From the NCBI GenBank assembly GCA_002422425.1, contig DIVG01000046.1:72358-136357 (forward strand): DNA of 64,000 bases, written 5' to 3'. Origin of the DNA: Akkermansiaceae bacterium UBA6138 (lineage in GTDB: Bacteria > Verrucomicrobiota > Verrucomicrobiia > Verrucomicrobiales > DEV007). Below the pieces are notes generated by a model. That model searched no databases, had not been told where the DNA came from, and saw nothing but the letters and a program-made list of their open reading frames with translations. Positions within the stretch are counted from its first letter, which is position 1; each line of letters opens with the position of its first letter. The position numbers were made by a program, and so were the translations under genes. Positions 46,652 through 55,491 of this stretch are shown here, in pieces.

Positions 46652-47563
46652 ATGATCGCCGCGATCTGCACCACCCTCTTTTTTGCCTTCTCCGCCGTGA
46701 CGGGACAGCGGGTCGCGATGCGTCTCGGTGGTGCCTGGGGGAACCTGATGCGCCTCTTGCTTGCGGCGATTATCCTCGGTTTACTCGTTCTCGTGCTCAC
46801 GCCTGATGCGATCCGGTGGCCATCGTTCCAATGGTTTTTCCTCAGCGGAGTGATCGGATTCGGGATCGGAGATGTGGCTCTTTTCACTGCTTACGAGAGG
46901 ATCGGCTCACGCCTCACGATTCTACTAAACCTCTGCCTCGCGCCGCTCTTCGCGATGACGATGGAGTGGCTCTGGCTGGGGAATGGCCTTGGTCCGCGGG
47001 TTGTCCTCTGCGCCATCCTTGTTCTCGTCGGGGTGGCCATGGCGATCCGACCAGGGGCGAAGTCCCGGCAAAAGGTCCTGCGCGGGCGTTACGGGGTTGG
47101 CCTCGTTGCGGCCGTCATCGCCGGATTCGGGCAGGGCATCGGGGCTGTCATCAGCCGCAAGGCGGAAGCGGTTGCGCTGGATCTGGGAGTGCACGGGTCG
47201 GGAATTACGGCCGCTTTTCAACGCGTCGTCGCCGGTCTCCTTTTTTCCGCCGTGGCGGTCTTGCTGATCCGCCTTTTCGGTTCCCGGAAAGACCGGGAGA
47301 GCTGGCGCTCGCCTCTCAACCGCCGTGTTGCCCCCTGGCTTTTTGGGGCGGCAATCTTTGGGCCGGTCGTCGGAGTAAGTTTTTTCCAACTGGCCCTGCA
47401 GGGCCTTGAGAGCGGAATCGTTCTTGCCGTCGTCGCCCTGACGCCCATCGTCATGATGCCCCTCGCCATGATCACCGAAGGCGATCATCCCAGCCGCCTT
47501 TCGATCTTAGGTGCTATTGTTGCCGTCGCCGGTGTTGTGCTCTTGAATTTGTGGGCGAGGTGA
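46652..47563 (+). CDS. EamA/DMT-superfamily transporter
   Basis: 303 residues with about ten hydrophobic segments in two EamA-like halves. The ATG at 46652 is preferred over the in-frame TTG just before it. The first half ends around L-V-G-V-A-M-A-I-R-P-G. The second half carries S-F-F-Q-L-A-L-Q-G-L-E-S-G and A-I-V-A-V-A-G-V-V-L-L-N, typical of drug/metabolite exporters. The substrate cannot be read; amino-acid or metabolite export is common in the family. Confidence 0.85.
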   Translation: MIAAICTTLFFAFSAVTGQRVAMRLGGAWGNLMRLLLAAIILGLLVLVLTPDAIRWPSFQWFFLSGVIGFGIGDVALFTAYERIGSRLTILLNLCLAPLFAMTMEWLWLGNGLGPRVVLCAILVLVGVAMAIRPGAKSRQKVLRGRYGVGLVAAVIAGFGQGIGAVISRKAEAVALDLGVHGSGITAAFQRVVAGLLFSAVAVLLIRLFGSRKDRESWRSPLNRRVAPWLFGAAIFGPVVGVSFFQLALQGLESGIVLAVVALTPIVMMPLAMITEGDHPSRLSILGAIVAVAGVVLLNLWAR

Positions 47564-47795
47564 AATCCGAAAACGGCGTTAACGGTCGGGCGCGCCGCGC
47601 AAGTGGTGGGTGCCCTCATCCTCCCCTTGATCTCGTCCTGAAGCGGTTATACGATGTTAAGGGGGCGGAGGCATCGCGGCTGCGTTCCAGAGAGAGCGAT
47701 CCAAGCCGCCCGATTTCGATGAACCATTGCGCATTTTATTGATCACCAACCAACAGGACTTCCCTCCACGGGGGATTTGGCCGATCTGGCGGAGG

Positions 47796-49772
47796 ATGGA
47801 GATCCCTTTAATCCTTTTCGCCTCGCTCGCGTCGGAATGGTCACTCGCCGAAGAGGAAAAAAAACCGGGCCTGCCCCCCGGGATCTCCGAGGCGGTGCAG
47901 GAGTCTGTCATCAGACTTGAATCGCTGAATTTCGGCGCCACCCCCATGACGGCGTTGCCGGACTGGGAGGTGAAGAATTTCCGTATTCCCGCCCCGCGCA
48001 GCCGGATTGTCTCCTCCGACGGCGTCGTTCTGGCGCAAAACAGGGTCGCGAAACGTCTCGTTTTCTCCCTCCTGGGATCGGCTGATTCGTCCGAGGCGGC
48101 GGTGGCGATGGTCAACGGACTCCGCGCGAAGTTCGATGCGGAGGTTCCCCTTCTGACGCTCGGTGAGGCCGACGTGCGAAAGCACTATGAGAACCGCCCG
48201 TGGATCCCGCTCGCTATTTCCCCGACGCTTTCTGATGAGGCTCTCGCCGTTCTGGGAGAGACCTTGCCCGAAGGCGCGGCGCTTGAGTCCGTCTACAAAA
48301 GGGAATACCCCGAGGGTGAACTTACCGCCCACCTTATAGGCTACGTCGGAGTGTCCCTGCCCGATCAGAGGGGCCCGATCGGGCGTATCGAGTATGCCTT
48401 TCCTCCGACTGAAGGACGCGCCGGAATGGAGGTCACGCTTGACGAACAGATTCGCGGAACCGACGGGGAGGTCCTGAGGCTTTATCACCCCTCCGGAAAC
48501 CTTAAGCATCAGGAAGTCGTGCGCGAGGCAAAGGCGGGGAACACGCTCGTTCTTTCGATCAATCTCGGAATGCAGCGGCTCGCGAGGGAGCAGCTTGAGC
48601 GAAGCGGTCGTCCGGGGGCTTTTGTTGCGGTCGATGCCCATACCGGGGACATCCTTGCGCTGGTCTCGCATCCGACCTTTGACCCGAACCTTTTCGAAGG
48701 CGGAATCTCGGCCGAAACGTTCGCGTCCCTGTCGGACGGTAAAGACGCTCCTCTCTTCGATCGTGCCGTCACAGGGACTTACCCGCCGGGATCGACCTTC
48801 AAACCTTTCGTTGCGCTTGCGGGGATGGCAGCGGGAGAGATCGTCGGCAAACAGACTCTCTTTCCGGGGCCGGCCGAGCTCATGATCGACGGACGTTATT
48901 TCAAGAACTGGAGCACCAGTTCGTTCGGCCCGATGGACGTTTCTTACGCTCTCGTGAGCTCGTGTAACACCTGGTTCTATCAGGCGGCTCTAAATACCGG
49001 AGCCGGTCCGATCGCTGATCTCTCGGCCCGGTTCGGACTCGGGATTGCCCCGGCGCTTCCGCTGCCGTCGGTCTCACCGGGAAATATTCCGAAGGCGGAA
49101 TCTTACGGTGATCCCCGAAGCCTTGCCAATTTTGCCATCGGGCAGGGCCGGGTCCTTGCGTCGCCGGTGCAGATGGCTTTTGCGATGGCAGCGCTGGCTA
49201 ACGGGGAACACGTCCCGCACCCCCGACTGATCCGGGAAACGATAGATCCGACGATTGGAACTGTCATCATGCGGAACCCGCCGCGCCGGGCGTCATTGCT
49301 TAACCTTCGTCCCGAGGACATCGATCTGGTGCGCGACGGGCTGTGGGGGGTGGTGAATGACGCCGGCGGTACAGCCGGCAGTGCCGCGATGCGGAATCCG
49401 GTCGTCTACGGCAAAACCGGCACTTCACAGTGGTCGGTGGGCGGTCGGCTTCGATCTCTTGCGTGGTTTACCGGGTGGGTCGATGCGGAAAATCCCCGGA
49501 TCGCCTTTGCGGTGGTGACTCAGGGGAGGGGAAGCGAGACTCTCAGTGGCGGACGCAACGCGGCACCCATCGCCTCGAACGTGCTGCGTCGACTCTATGC
49601 TGATCCGGAGCTCTACGCCGTCACTCTCCCCGAAGGTCCGTCGCGGAAACGGCCTGTCATTGTTGCCGCCGAACTGATGCCGCCGCTGGAGGAGATTCCC
49701 CTGGAGATAGGGGGGCAGCGTCGCGGAGGTTTGCTCAGGTTCCTCTTCGGCGGGGGACGCAAAGAGTTTTAG
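47796..49772 (+). CDS. Class B penicillin-binding protein (PBP2-like transpeptidase)
   Basis: About 658 residues from the ATG at 47796; the frame is open to a TTG at 47727. The class B order is a dimerisation region (PAPRSRIVSSDGVVLAQN) then a transpeptidase with S333-T-F-K336, S389-C-N391 and K540-T-G-T, all intact. This is a D,D-transpeptidase that cross-links peptidoglycan in the periplasm, like MrdA/PBP2 or FtsI. The N-terminus has only a short hydrophobic stretch (IPLILFASLA) rather than a clear membrane anchor. It is the first gene of a tight unit: the next PBP gene starts one base after its stop. No RodA/FtsW partner is present in the window. Confidence 0.9.
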   Translation: MEIPLILFASLASEWSLAEEEKKPGLPPGISEAVQESVIRLESLNFGATPMTALPDWEVKNFRIPAPRSRIVSSDGVVLAQNRVAKRLVFSLLGSADSSEAAVAMVNGLRAKFDAEVPLLTLGEADVRKHYENRPWIPLAISPTLSDEALAVLGETLPEGAALESVYKREYPEGELTAHLIGYVGVSLPDQRGPIGRIEYAFPPTEGRAGMEVTLDEQIRGTDGEVLRLYHPSGNLKHQEVVREAKAGNTLVLSINLGMQRLAREQLERSGRPGAFVAVDAHTGDILALVSHPTFDPNLFEGGISAETFASLSDGKDAPLFDRAVTGTYPPGSTFKPFVALAGMAAGEIVGKQTLFPGPAELMIDGRYFKNWSTSSFGPMDVSYALVSSCNTWFYQAALNTGAGPIADLSARFGLGIAPALPLPSVSPGNIPKAESYGDPRSLANFAIGQGRVLASPVQMAFAMAALANGEHVPHPRLIRETIDPTIGTVIMRNPPRRASLLNLRPEDIDLVRDGLWGVVNDAGGTAGSAAMRNPVVYGKTGTSQWSVGGRLRSLAWFTGWVDAENPRIAFAVVTQGRGSETLSGGRNAAPIASNVLRRLYADPELYAVTLPEGPSRKRPVIVAAELMPPLEEIPLEIGGQRRGGLLRFLFGGGRKEF

Positions 49773-49773
49773 G

Positions 49774-51762
49774 ATGGAAGAAGAACGGACAGAACCGGAC
49801 CTCCCGGGGCCGGAAGCCACAGTGACGGATGAGGAGATACCATCTTCCCCCGCTCTTGCGGAGCGGATTCACCCCCTATGGGTGAGGGCTGTCGTGGGCT
49901 GCCTCAAGGTCATCTTCCTGGCTCCCTTTTATCTCCTCGTCGCGATGACCGCTTTCATGGGTGGAATCGGCTGGCACTATTATGCGGCGAGTGCCGAAAT
50001 TGATCTAACGGCGGTCGAGCGGCTTGAAGTCGGAGCTCTCGTCCGTGATAGTCGCGGACGGGAGATCGGACGGGCCGGCACGATGAGCCGTCTCCTCATC
50101 AAGCGTGAAGAGATACCCGGGCATTTTGTCGATGCCCTCATCGCGGCGGAGGATCAGCGTTTTTTCCAGCATCCCGGGTTCGATCCGGTGGGGTCCGTGC
50201 GCGCCGCCTGGGTGAATTACCGGGCCGATTCGATTCGTGAAGGCGCCAGCACCCTGACCCAGCAGCTCGCGCGCGATGTTTACAAACTCGAGGGGAAAGA
50301 CGCCGATCGCAAGCTCGCCGAAATCGCGGCGGCGGTCAGAATCGAGAATAAATACACGAAAGACGAAATTCTCGTCCACTATCTCAATCGCATATACTTC
50401 GGGAGCGGATTCTATGGTCTCGGGTCGGCCGCACGGGGATTCTTCGGGAAAACACCTTCACAACTAACGATTGATGAGTCCGCCCTGCTGTGCGGGTTGA
50501 TTCCCTCGCCGAGTCGTTACTCACCCCTCGTGAGCGAAACTCTCGCTCTGGAGAACCGCAACCAGACTCTGCAGCGGATGTGGCAGATCGGTAAACTGAG
50601 CCGGGAGCAACTCGCCGGGCTCCTCGCCAATGAGACGATTGTCGCGAAGTCCCGTGAGCATCTCATTAACCGGGGGCAGGTGAATTATCTGCTCGCCCGC
50701 GTTGAGCGGGAGTTACGCGACTCCCTCGGGAAACGTCCCGTCCCGATCACTTCTCTCGACGGGCTCGTCGTCGAAACCAGCATCAATCTCGACTGGCAGC
50801 AAAAAGCCGCCAGGACGATGGATCTGCATCTTGAAGAGGTAGCCGGGAAGGCGGCGAAAGCAGGGCACCCGGGGGATGATCTGGAGGCCGCTTTTGTCAT
50901 GATGGAAAATCGCACCGGCCGAATCGTGATTTCGGTAGGCAGTCGCGATTTCCACAAAAGTGAATATGATCGAGCCATCGAGATGACGAGGCCGCCGGGC
51001 TCCGCCTTCTTCCCTTTTGTTTATGCGGCCGCCTATGAGACGGGGAAGTTCCAGCCGGAATCGCTTGTCTTTGACGCGCCCTTTGACAACCGAGAGATGG
51101 GGCTCGGCGGCATCGGCGGCGTTCTCGGTGAATGGAGCACGGAAAACCTGGCTAATCGGTGGGAGGGCTACATCCCCGCTTCGCAGGCCTTGCGACTTTC
51201 AAAGAATGCCCCCACCGCGCGTCTCGGTCTCCAATTGGGGCTTGCTCCGGTGCGCAAGCTGATCGCGGCGGCGGGGATTGACTCGGTCCTCGAGGACGCC
51301 CCCGGAAGTCTTTTGGGAAACAGCGAGGTGAATCTCACCGAAATCACCCTCGCCTATACCGCTTTTTCGAACGGCGGAACCCGGGCACCTTTTCCGGGAA
51401 TGATTCGCGAAGTGCGCGACGCATCGGGGAAACTCATTTCACCTCCGCTTGAGTTGAAACCGGACCCTGCCATGAGTGAGGCCACCGCTTTCGCGATCGC
51501 GGCAAGTCTAAGGGCCGACACAGGCGAAGTGAAACTGGCAGGCAAGTCGGGGACGACTCCCGGTTTTACGGATACCTGGTATTTCGGATTCGATAACGAG
51601 CATACCTGGGGCACCTGGGTCGGTCGCGACAGCTTCACTCCGCTCTTCCCGCTCGCTTTCGGAGGCGACCTTGCCCACCCCCTCGCCCTTGAGATCCTTG
51701 CCGGGCGCAGTTCCGTTGCGTCGCCGGGAGACGTCCCTGTGATTGCTTCGGAGAAACCATGA
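49774..51762 (+). CDS. Class A PBP-like glycosyltransferase with altered transpeptidase active site
   Basis: 662 residues. A cytoplasmic Glu/Pro-rich tail and one membrane helix (about 39-66) precede a GT51 glycosyltransferase domain with E126-D-Q-R-F-F and G-A-S-T-L-T-Q-Q-L-A-R-D, both intact. This domain polymerises lipid II into glycan. The transpeptidase domain keeps S476-K-N478 and K591-S-G-T, but the nucleophile motif is P-G-S410-A-F-F413 instead of S-x-x-K. The codon is TTC, so the essential lysine is Phe. The domain is therefore probably unable to form an acyl-enzyme and may serve as a scaffold (inference). The adjacent class B PBP could supply cross-linking. The gene overlaps the next by 4 bp. 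Confidence 0.9.
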   Translation: MEEERTEPDLPGPEATVTDEEIPSSPALAERIHPLWVRAVVGCLKVIFLAPFYLLVAMTAFMGGIGWHYYAASAEIDLTAVERLEVGALVRDSRGREIGRAGTMSRLLIKREEIPGHFVDALIAAEDQRFFQHPGFDPVGSVRAAWVNYRADSIREGASTLTQQLARDVYKLEGKDADRKLAEIAAAVRIENKYTKDEILVHYLNRIYFGSGFYGLGSAARGFFGKTPSQLTIDESALLCGLIPSPSRYSPLVSETLALENRNQTLQRMWQIGKLSREQLAGLLANETIVAKSREHLINRGQVNYLLARVERELRDSLGKRPVPITSLDGLVVETSINLDWQQKAARTMDLHLEEVAGKAAKAGHPGDDLEAAFVMMENRTGRIVISVGSRDFHKSEYDRAIEMTRPPGSAFFPFVYAAAYETGKFQPESLVFDAPFDNREMGLGGIGGVLGEWSTENLANRWEGYIPASQALRLSKNAPTARLGLQLGLAPVRKLIAAAGIDSVLEDAPGSLLGNSEVNLTEITLAYTAFSNGGTRAPFPGMIREVRDASGKLISPPLELKPDPAMSEATAFAIAASLRADTGEVKLAGKSGTTPGFTDTWYFGFDNEHTWGTWVGRDSFTPLFPLAFGGDLAHPLALEILAGRSSVASPGDVPVIASEKP

Positions 51763-52181
51763 AAATCTTCACTTTGATCGTTTCACTTCTCCTCATCGGT
51801 CTCGGTACGGCAGCGTATTATAACCGCGGGGAGGCCGGCGATGGGGCGGGGGATCCCCTCTCAGCGATCCCGGCCGGCATCGGCATCCTGGTGCTTTCAG
51901 GGGTGGTCATTTCGCTTTTTCTGAGACGAACCGGGCTGCAGATTTGTCTCCTTGGCACCCTTGCCGGCGTTTTTTCAGGGCTGGGCCGACTGACTCCTCT
52001 TTATCTAAAGGGAATTTTCGACTGGAAAAGCCATCCGGCGAATCTCATCATTGCGATGACACTGATCTGTCTTGTATACCTCCTTGTCAGAATGGTAACC
52101 TGCCTCCTGCCGAAACGTTCACGAAACGACGAGGCCGTCGCCTCGCCGTCGAAAGAGGAAACAGAATCGATCCCATGCTGA
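51759..52181 (+). CDS. Small integral membrane protein of the PBP operon
   Basis: 140 residues with about four hydrophobic segments (MKIFTLIVSLLLIGLG; IPAGIGILVLSGVVISLFL; ICLLGTLAGVFSGL; LIIAMTLICLVYLLV) and a charged C-terminal tail. I recognise no family. An ATGA overlap with the PBP gene and a 7-bp overlap with the oxidoreductase gene imply coupled translation and a shared role. Confidence 0.65.
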   Translation: MKIFTLIVSLLLIGLGTAAYYNRGEAGDGAGDPLSAIPAGIGILVLSGVVISLFLRRTGLQICLLGTLAGVFSGLGRLTPLYLKGIFDWKSHPANLIIAMTLICLVYLLVRMVTCLLPKRSRNDEAVASPSKEETESIPC

Positions 52182-53215
52182 AAATTGGACTACTCGGAGC
52201 CGGCTGGTTCGGACGGGAAGCGCATCTGCGGAACCTCGCGAAGCTCGAAGACGTGGAGATTGCGGCGGTGAGCAGCCGCAGTCCCGCAAGCCTTGAAGCT
52301 TCCCGGGAAATCGCCGGTCCCGCGTTGAGAACCTTTTCCGACTGGCGCGAGGTGGTGGCACTCGATGAACTCGATGCCGTCATTATCGCTCTTACAAACG
52401 ATCAGCATTACGATGCCGCGATGGCAGCGCTCCGTAAGGGCAAGCACGTCCTTTGCGAGAAGCCGCTCGGCCTTACCATCACGCAGTGCAACGAGATCAT
52501 TTCGGCGGCAGGAGACTCCGGAAAAGTCCTCCAAATCGGGCATGAGATGCGCTTCCAGCGTCTCTACCGGGAAATGAAGGAAATGATTGAGGAGGGCGCG
52601 GTTGGCGACCTGCAACTGATGTGGTGTCGTGAGTTCCGCGGGCCAATGCGGCAGGGGTGGCGCTCAAGTGAAGCTCTCACCGGGGGCACGATTTTGGAAA
52701 AAAACGTTCACCATCTCGATCTCTTCAACTGGATGATGGATCGGCCCCCTCTACGGGTTTCCGCTCACGGAGGCACCAATGTGATCAAGGATCGCGAGAT
52801 ACTCGATAATGCCCAGATCCTTATTGATTACGAGGGCGGGCGGAGAGCTTCGCTTGAGCTCTGTCTCTTCGCCCCTTACGGGGGTGATTGTGAAATTGGC
52901 GCCTGTGGTGATCTCGGCCGCATCGACACCAAAAATCAGGCACTGGAGCTTGTTCATCATCGCTTTGACGTGCCCGATCGCCTGATCATGCAGATCGCTG
53001 ACGAGGGAGATGCTGCCAACTTTGTCGATAGCTCCGGGCGGGTCGATCGCGGAATCAAACCCGAGCTCGAGCATTTCGTCGAGTGTATCAGGCAGGGGCG
53101 CACCCCGCTCAACGATGGACCTGCCGCCCGTCTCGCCGTCGCGGTCTGCCTCGCGGCGCAGGAGTCGATCCGCCGGCGTGAGTCTGTCCTGATCGCCGAG
53201 ATTCTTGAATCGTGA
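52175..53215 (+). CDS. Gfo/Idh/MocA-family NAD(P)-dependent oxidoreductase
   Basis: 346 residues from the ATG at 52175. The Rossmann nucleotide-binding loop is G-L-L-G-A-G-W-F-G (about 5-13). The catalytic-lysine motif is C-E-K-P-L-G (about 92-97). Between about 180 and 190, E-K-N-V-H-H-L-D-L carries the conserved His/Asp of the substrate site. The family oxidises or reduces sugars, inositols or sugar nucleotides in the cytoplasm. Its place at the end of a PBP operon hints at a sugar or amino-sugar substrate, but that is only positional evidence. It ends at a strong terminator. Confidence 0.88.
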   Translation: MLKIGLLGAGWFGREAHLRNLAKLEDVEIAAVSSRSPASLEASREIAGPALRTFSDWREVVALDELDAVIIALTNDQHYDAAMAALRKGKHVLCEKPLGLTITQCNEIISAAGDSGKVLQIGHEMRFQRLYREMKEMIEEGAVGDLQLMWCREFRGPMRQGWRSSEALTGGTILEKNVHHLDLFNWMMDRPPLRVSAHGGTNVIKDREILDNAQILIDYEGGRRASLELCLFAPYGGDCEIGACGDLGRIDTKNQALELVHHRFDVPDRLIMQIADEGDAANFVDSSGRVDRGIKPELEHFVECIRQGRTPLNDGPAARLAVAVCLAAQESIRRRESVLIAEILES

Positions 53216-53221
53216 CACAAA

Positions 53222-53253
53222 AAAAGCGGCACCCCGCAAGGAGCGCCGCTTTT
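53222..53253. terminator. Bidirectional rho-independent terminator
   Basis: The stem AAAAGCGGC/GCCGCTTTT, with a 14-base loop, lies between the convergent oxidoreductase and RRM genes. T-runs flank it on both strands (TTTT after the right arm; seven A before the left arm read as T on the minus strand), so it can end transcription from both sides. Confidence 0.85.
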
Positions 53254-53280
53254 CAGAAAGCCTGTTCGGTCAGGGGAAGA

Positions 53281-53655
53281 CTAGTAGCGACGGTCACGTC
53301 CGCCACGGTCTCCACGGTCTCCGCCGCGGTCGCGATCTCCACCGCGACCACCGCCGCCGTAACCACCGCCGCCGCCGCCACCACCGTAGCCGCCGCCACC
53401 ACCACCACGCTCTTCGCGAGGTTGCGCTTCGTTCACTTTGATATTACGGCCGTCAACGTTCTGGCCGTCGAGAGTTTTGATCGCAGCGTCCATCGCTCCT
53501 TTGGAATCCATCGTCACGAAGGCGAAACCACGGGGGCGTCCGCTCTCACGATCAGTGGGAAGGTGCACGTCCGTAACGGTGCCGTGCTCGGAGAAGAGGG
53601 ACTCGAGATCCTGCTTAGTCGTGTCGAACGACAGATTGCCAACATACATTTTCAT
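53281..53655 (-). CDS. RRM RNA-binding protein with Gly-rich tail
   Basis: 124 residues from the Met at 53655 (MKMYVGNLSF). Residues 1-80 form one RNA-recognition motif with RNP2 (MYVGNL) and RNP1 (RGFAFVTM), both complete. The tail is Gly/Tyr then Arg/Asp/Gly-rich (GGGGGYGG; GGDRDRGG), like cyanobacterial Rbp and other bacterial glycine-rich RNA-binding proteins. Such proteins bind single-stranded RNA and are often cold- or stress-induced. A longer frame upstream (to 53706) lacks family resemblance. Confidence 0.9.
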   Translation of the reverse strand: MKMYVGNLSFDTTKQDLESLFSEHGTVTDVHLPTDRESGRPRGFAFVTMDSKGAMDAAIKTLDGQNVDGRNIKVNEAQPREERGGGGGGYGGGGGGGGYGGGGRGGDRDRGGDRGDRGGRDRRY

Positions 53656-53993
53656 AATCATTTCGGCGGTTCTGTGCCTGGCGCCGTCTCCATAGACTGC
53701 TCCCAATTAGCGGGTTTCAGATCACCACCGAATTCAAATGACTCACCTGGCAACACTTCAGACCTTGATTTTGCCAAGCTTTGAACCGACAGCGCAATTA
53801 AACAGGCATTTCTTCGAAAAAGCGAGCGTTGTTTTCGAAAGCCTCTCGAAAGCGCCGCCGTCATCCCGTATCCTAAGCATCCGATTTACCTATCTATCGC
53901 CTCCGGAAAACGCCATGCTGCCCCCTCTGATCCCTTTCATTCCCCGGTGAATGGAGGCGGTCTCCGACCTCCAACCTCGATATAGCGAAAATC
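53656..53993. other. Intergenic region with no recognised gene
   Basis: 338 bp between the divergent RRM gene and the small Lys-rich gene. It should hold the RRM gene promoter and 5' leader, possibly a cold-responsive leader given the family, but I could not identify a specific element. Confidence 0.35.
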
Positions 53994-54131
53994 ATGGGCG
54001 ACAAATCACCAAAATCAAAACAGAAGAACAAGGGCCAGAAAGAAGATAAGAACAATGCCTCGGCCAAAGAAAAACAGCGTATCATCGACAGTAAACACGC
54101 CGTCGAAGCGCCTCCGAAAAAGAAAAAGTGA
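53994..54131 (+). CDS. Small Lys-rich protein (MGDKSPKS type), 45 aa
   Basis: ATG to TGA gives 45 residues beginning M-G-D-K-S-P-K-S-K-Q-K and ending A-P-P-K-K-K-K. About one third is Lys, there are no hydrophobic runs, and it is probably disordered. I recognise the MGDKSPKS start from short uncharacterised proteins seen in many bacterial phyla, which supports a real gene despite its size. The A/G-rich codon use contrasts with the GC-rich neighbourhood. Function unknown; nucleic-acid binding would suit the charge (inference). Confidence 0.7.
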   Translation: MGDKSPKSKQKNKGQKEDKNNASAKEKQRIIDSKHAVEAPPKKKK

Positions 54132-54382
54132 GGAATTCCTCCAGCCGATCAGTCGGGAATGGGGCCGGGGGAATCGACAAGCCAGGGTTTTTCTCGAATC
54201 CCCGCGCTATGGTAAATAGGGGATGTGGTCGGCAGATTTGACCGAGATTGGTTATGATTCATCAACACGGGCATCGATTTCACGAAGCGGAAGGTCGGCA
54301 ATCCGATTAAAGTGTCGAGAAAATCGCCGCAAGGTAAGTTTTTTCCGAGCAAAAAACGTCAGCGCCCCTACAATATCGACCT
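54132..54382. other. Intergenic region upstream of the RND operon
   Basis: 251 bp. It should carry the promoter for the adaptor/pump pair. A short minus-strand frame here has no support. No operator or regulator gene of TetR/MarR type is adjacent. Confidence 0.35.
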
Positions 54383-55438
54383 ATGGATATACGGTTATCT
54401 GAAATTAGCAAGTTTCCGCTCGCCCGCCTTTCATTTCCTGGCGGCGTTTTGGCCCTTTTCCTCACCGCTTGCGGAGGCGGGGATCCGGCGCCCCCTCTTG
54501 CGGTTGCCGAGCCGGTTGCCGCCGCTCTGCACCTCGTCGAAGCCCGCGAGGTGCCGGTCTACGAAGAGGTCGTCGGCACAGTGCGCCCCCGCAAAGAGGC
54601 CCAGGTCGCCGCGAAAGTGACCGGGCGCATCCTCACGATCGACGCCATTCCCGGCACGCGGGTCAAAACCGGCGATGTCATTGCCACAATCGACGTCGGC
54701 GAGCTCGACGCCTCTCTTTCCCGCGCCCGCGCCGCTCTCGCCCAGGCCGAGCGGGACCTCGCCCGCTTCCTCTCCCTGCGCGAGTCCGGAGCGATCGCCC
54801 TCTCGGAATACGAGCAGGCCGAGTCACGCGAGCGAATGGCCGCCGCCACCGTGCAGGAGATGAAAACGCTCGTCGACAATGCCACCATCACCGCTCCCTT
54901 CGACGGCACCATCACTCGCCGCTACCTCGAACCCGGAGACTTCGGCGCTCCCGGTCGGCCGCTTTTTTCGATGGAGGATTCGTCGCTCCTGAGGCTGGAG
55001 ATCAATGTCGCGGAGGCACTCTCGGGAACGATGGCTGTCGGTGGCAAGCTTCGTGTCGAGATCGGAGGCGCCGATGCCGACTTCGAGGGAGTCATCAGCG
55101 AAGTCGCTCCCTCAGCCGACGTCGGGAGCCGCACCTTTCTTGTGAAACTCGATCTCCCGAAGAATGAAGCTCTTCGCGCCGGGCAGTTCGGTCGCGCCTT
55201 TTTGCCGCGGGCAAAGCGGACCGCTCTCAGCGTCCCCGACTCGGCCCTGATCTCGCGCGGACAGATGGATTATGTCTTTGTAAGTGTTGACGGTATGGCG
55301 CGTCTCCGCATCGTCCGCATCGGTCAAAATCACGGCGGTGAGACTGAGATCCTCGCCGGTCTCGACAGCGGCGAGTTTGTCGTCCTCAATCCGCCCGCCG
55401 CGATGCAGGATGGTCATCCGGTTTCGGACAACCCCTGA
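54383..55438 (+). CDS. RND efflux periplasmic adaptor (membrane fusion) lipoprotein
   Basis: 351 residues. Lipobox L-T-A-C with C30 anchors it to a membrane. The lipoyl-like halves are TVRPRKEAQVAAKVTGRI (about 67-84) and ATITAPFDGTITRRYLEPGD (about 167-186), with an alpha-helical hairpin between (SRARAALAQAERDLARF). A beta-barrel domain follows (about 205-290), and the membrane-proximal domain closes the chain. HlyD/AcrA-type adaptors link an inner-membrane pump to an outer-membrane channel. The pump gene starts 53 bp downstream; no TolC-like gene lies in the window. Confidence 0.9.
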   Translation: MDIRLSEISKFPLARLSFPGGVLALFLTACGGGDPAPPLAVAEPVAAALHLVEAREVPVYEEVVGTVRPRKEAQVAAKVTGRILTIDAIPGTRVKTGDVIATIDVGELDASLSRARAALAQAERDLARFLSLRESGAIALSEYEQAESRERMAAATVQEMKTLVDNATITAPFDGTITRRYLEPGDFGAPGRPLFSMEDSSLLRLEINVAEALSGTMAVGGKLRVEIGGADADFEGVISEVAPSADVGSRTFLVKLDLPKNEALRAGQFGRAFLPRAKRTALSVPDSALISRGQMDYVFVSVDGMARLRIVRIGQNHGGETEILAGLDSGEFVVLNPPAAMQDGHPVSDNP

Positions 55439-55491
55439 TTTCCATGATCGGGCCATGTCGTTTCCCTGTTGCACCTTATTGAATCCGCCCC

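Noticed and set aside
54180..54230. tRNA-like TCTCGAATCCCC segment
   Set aside because: It resembles a T-arm only on one side; no acceptor, D or anticodon stems can be drawn around it.
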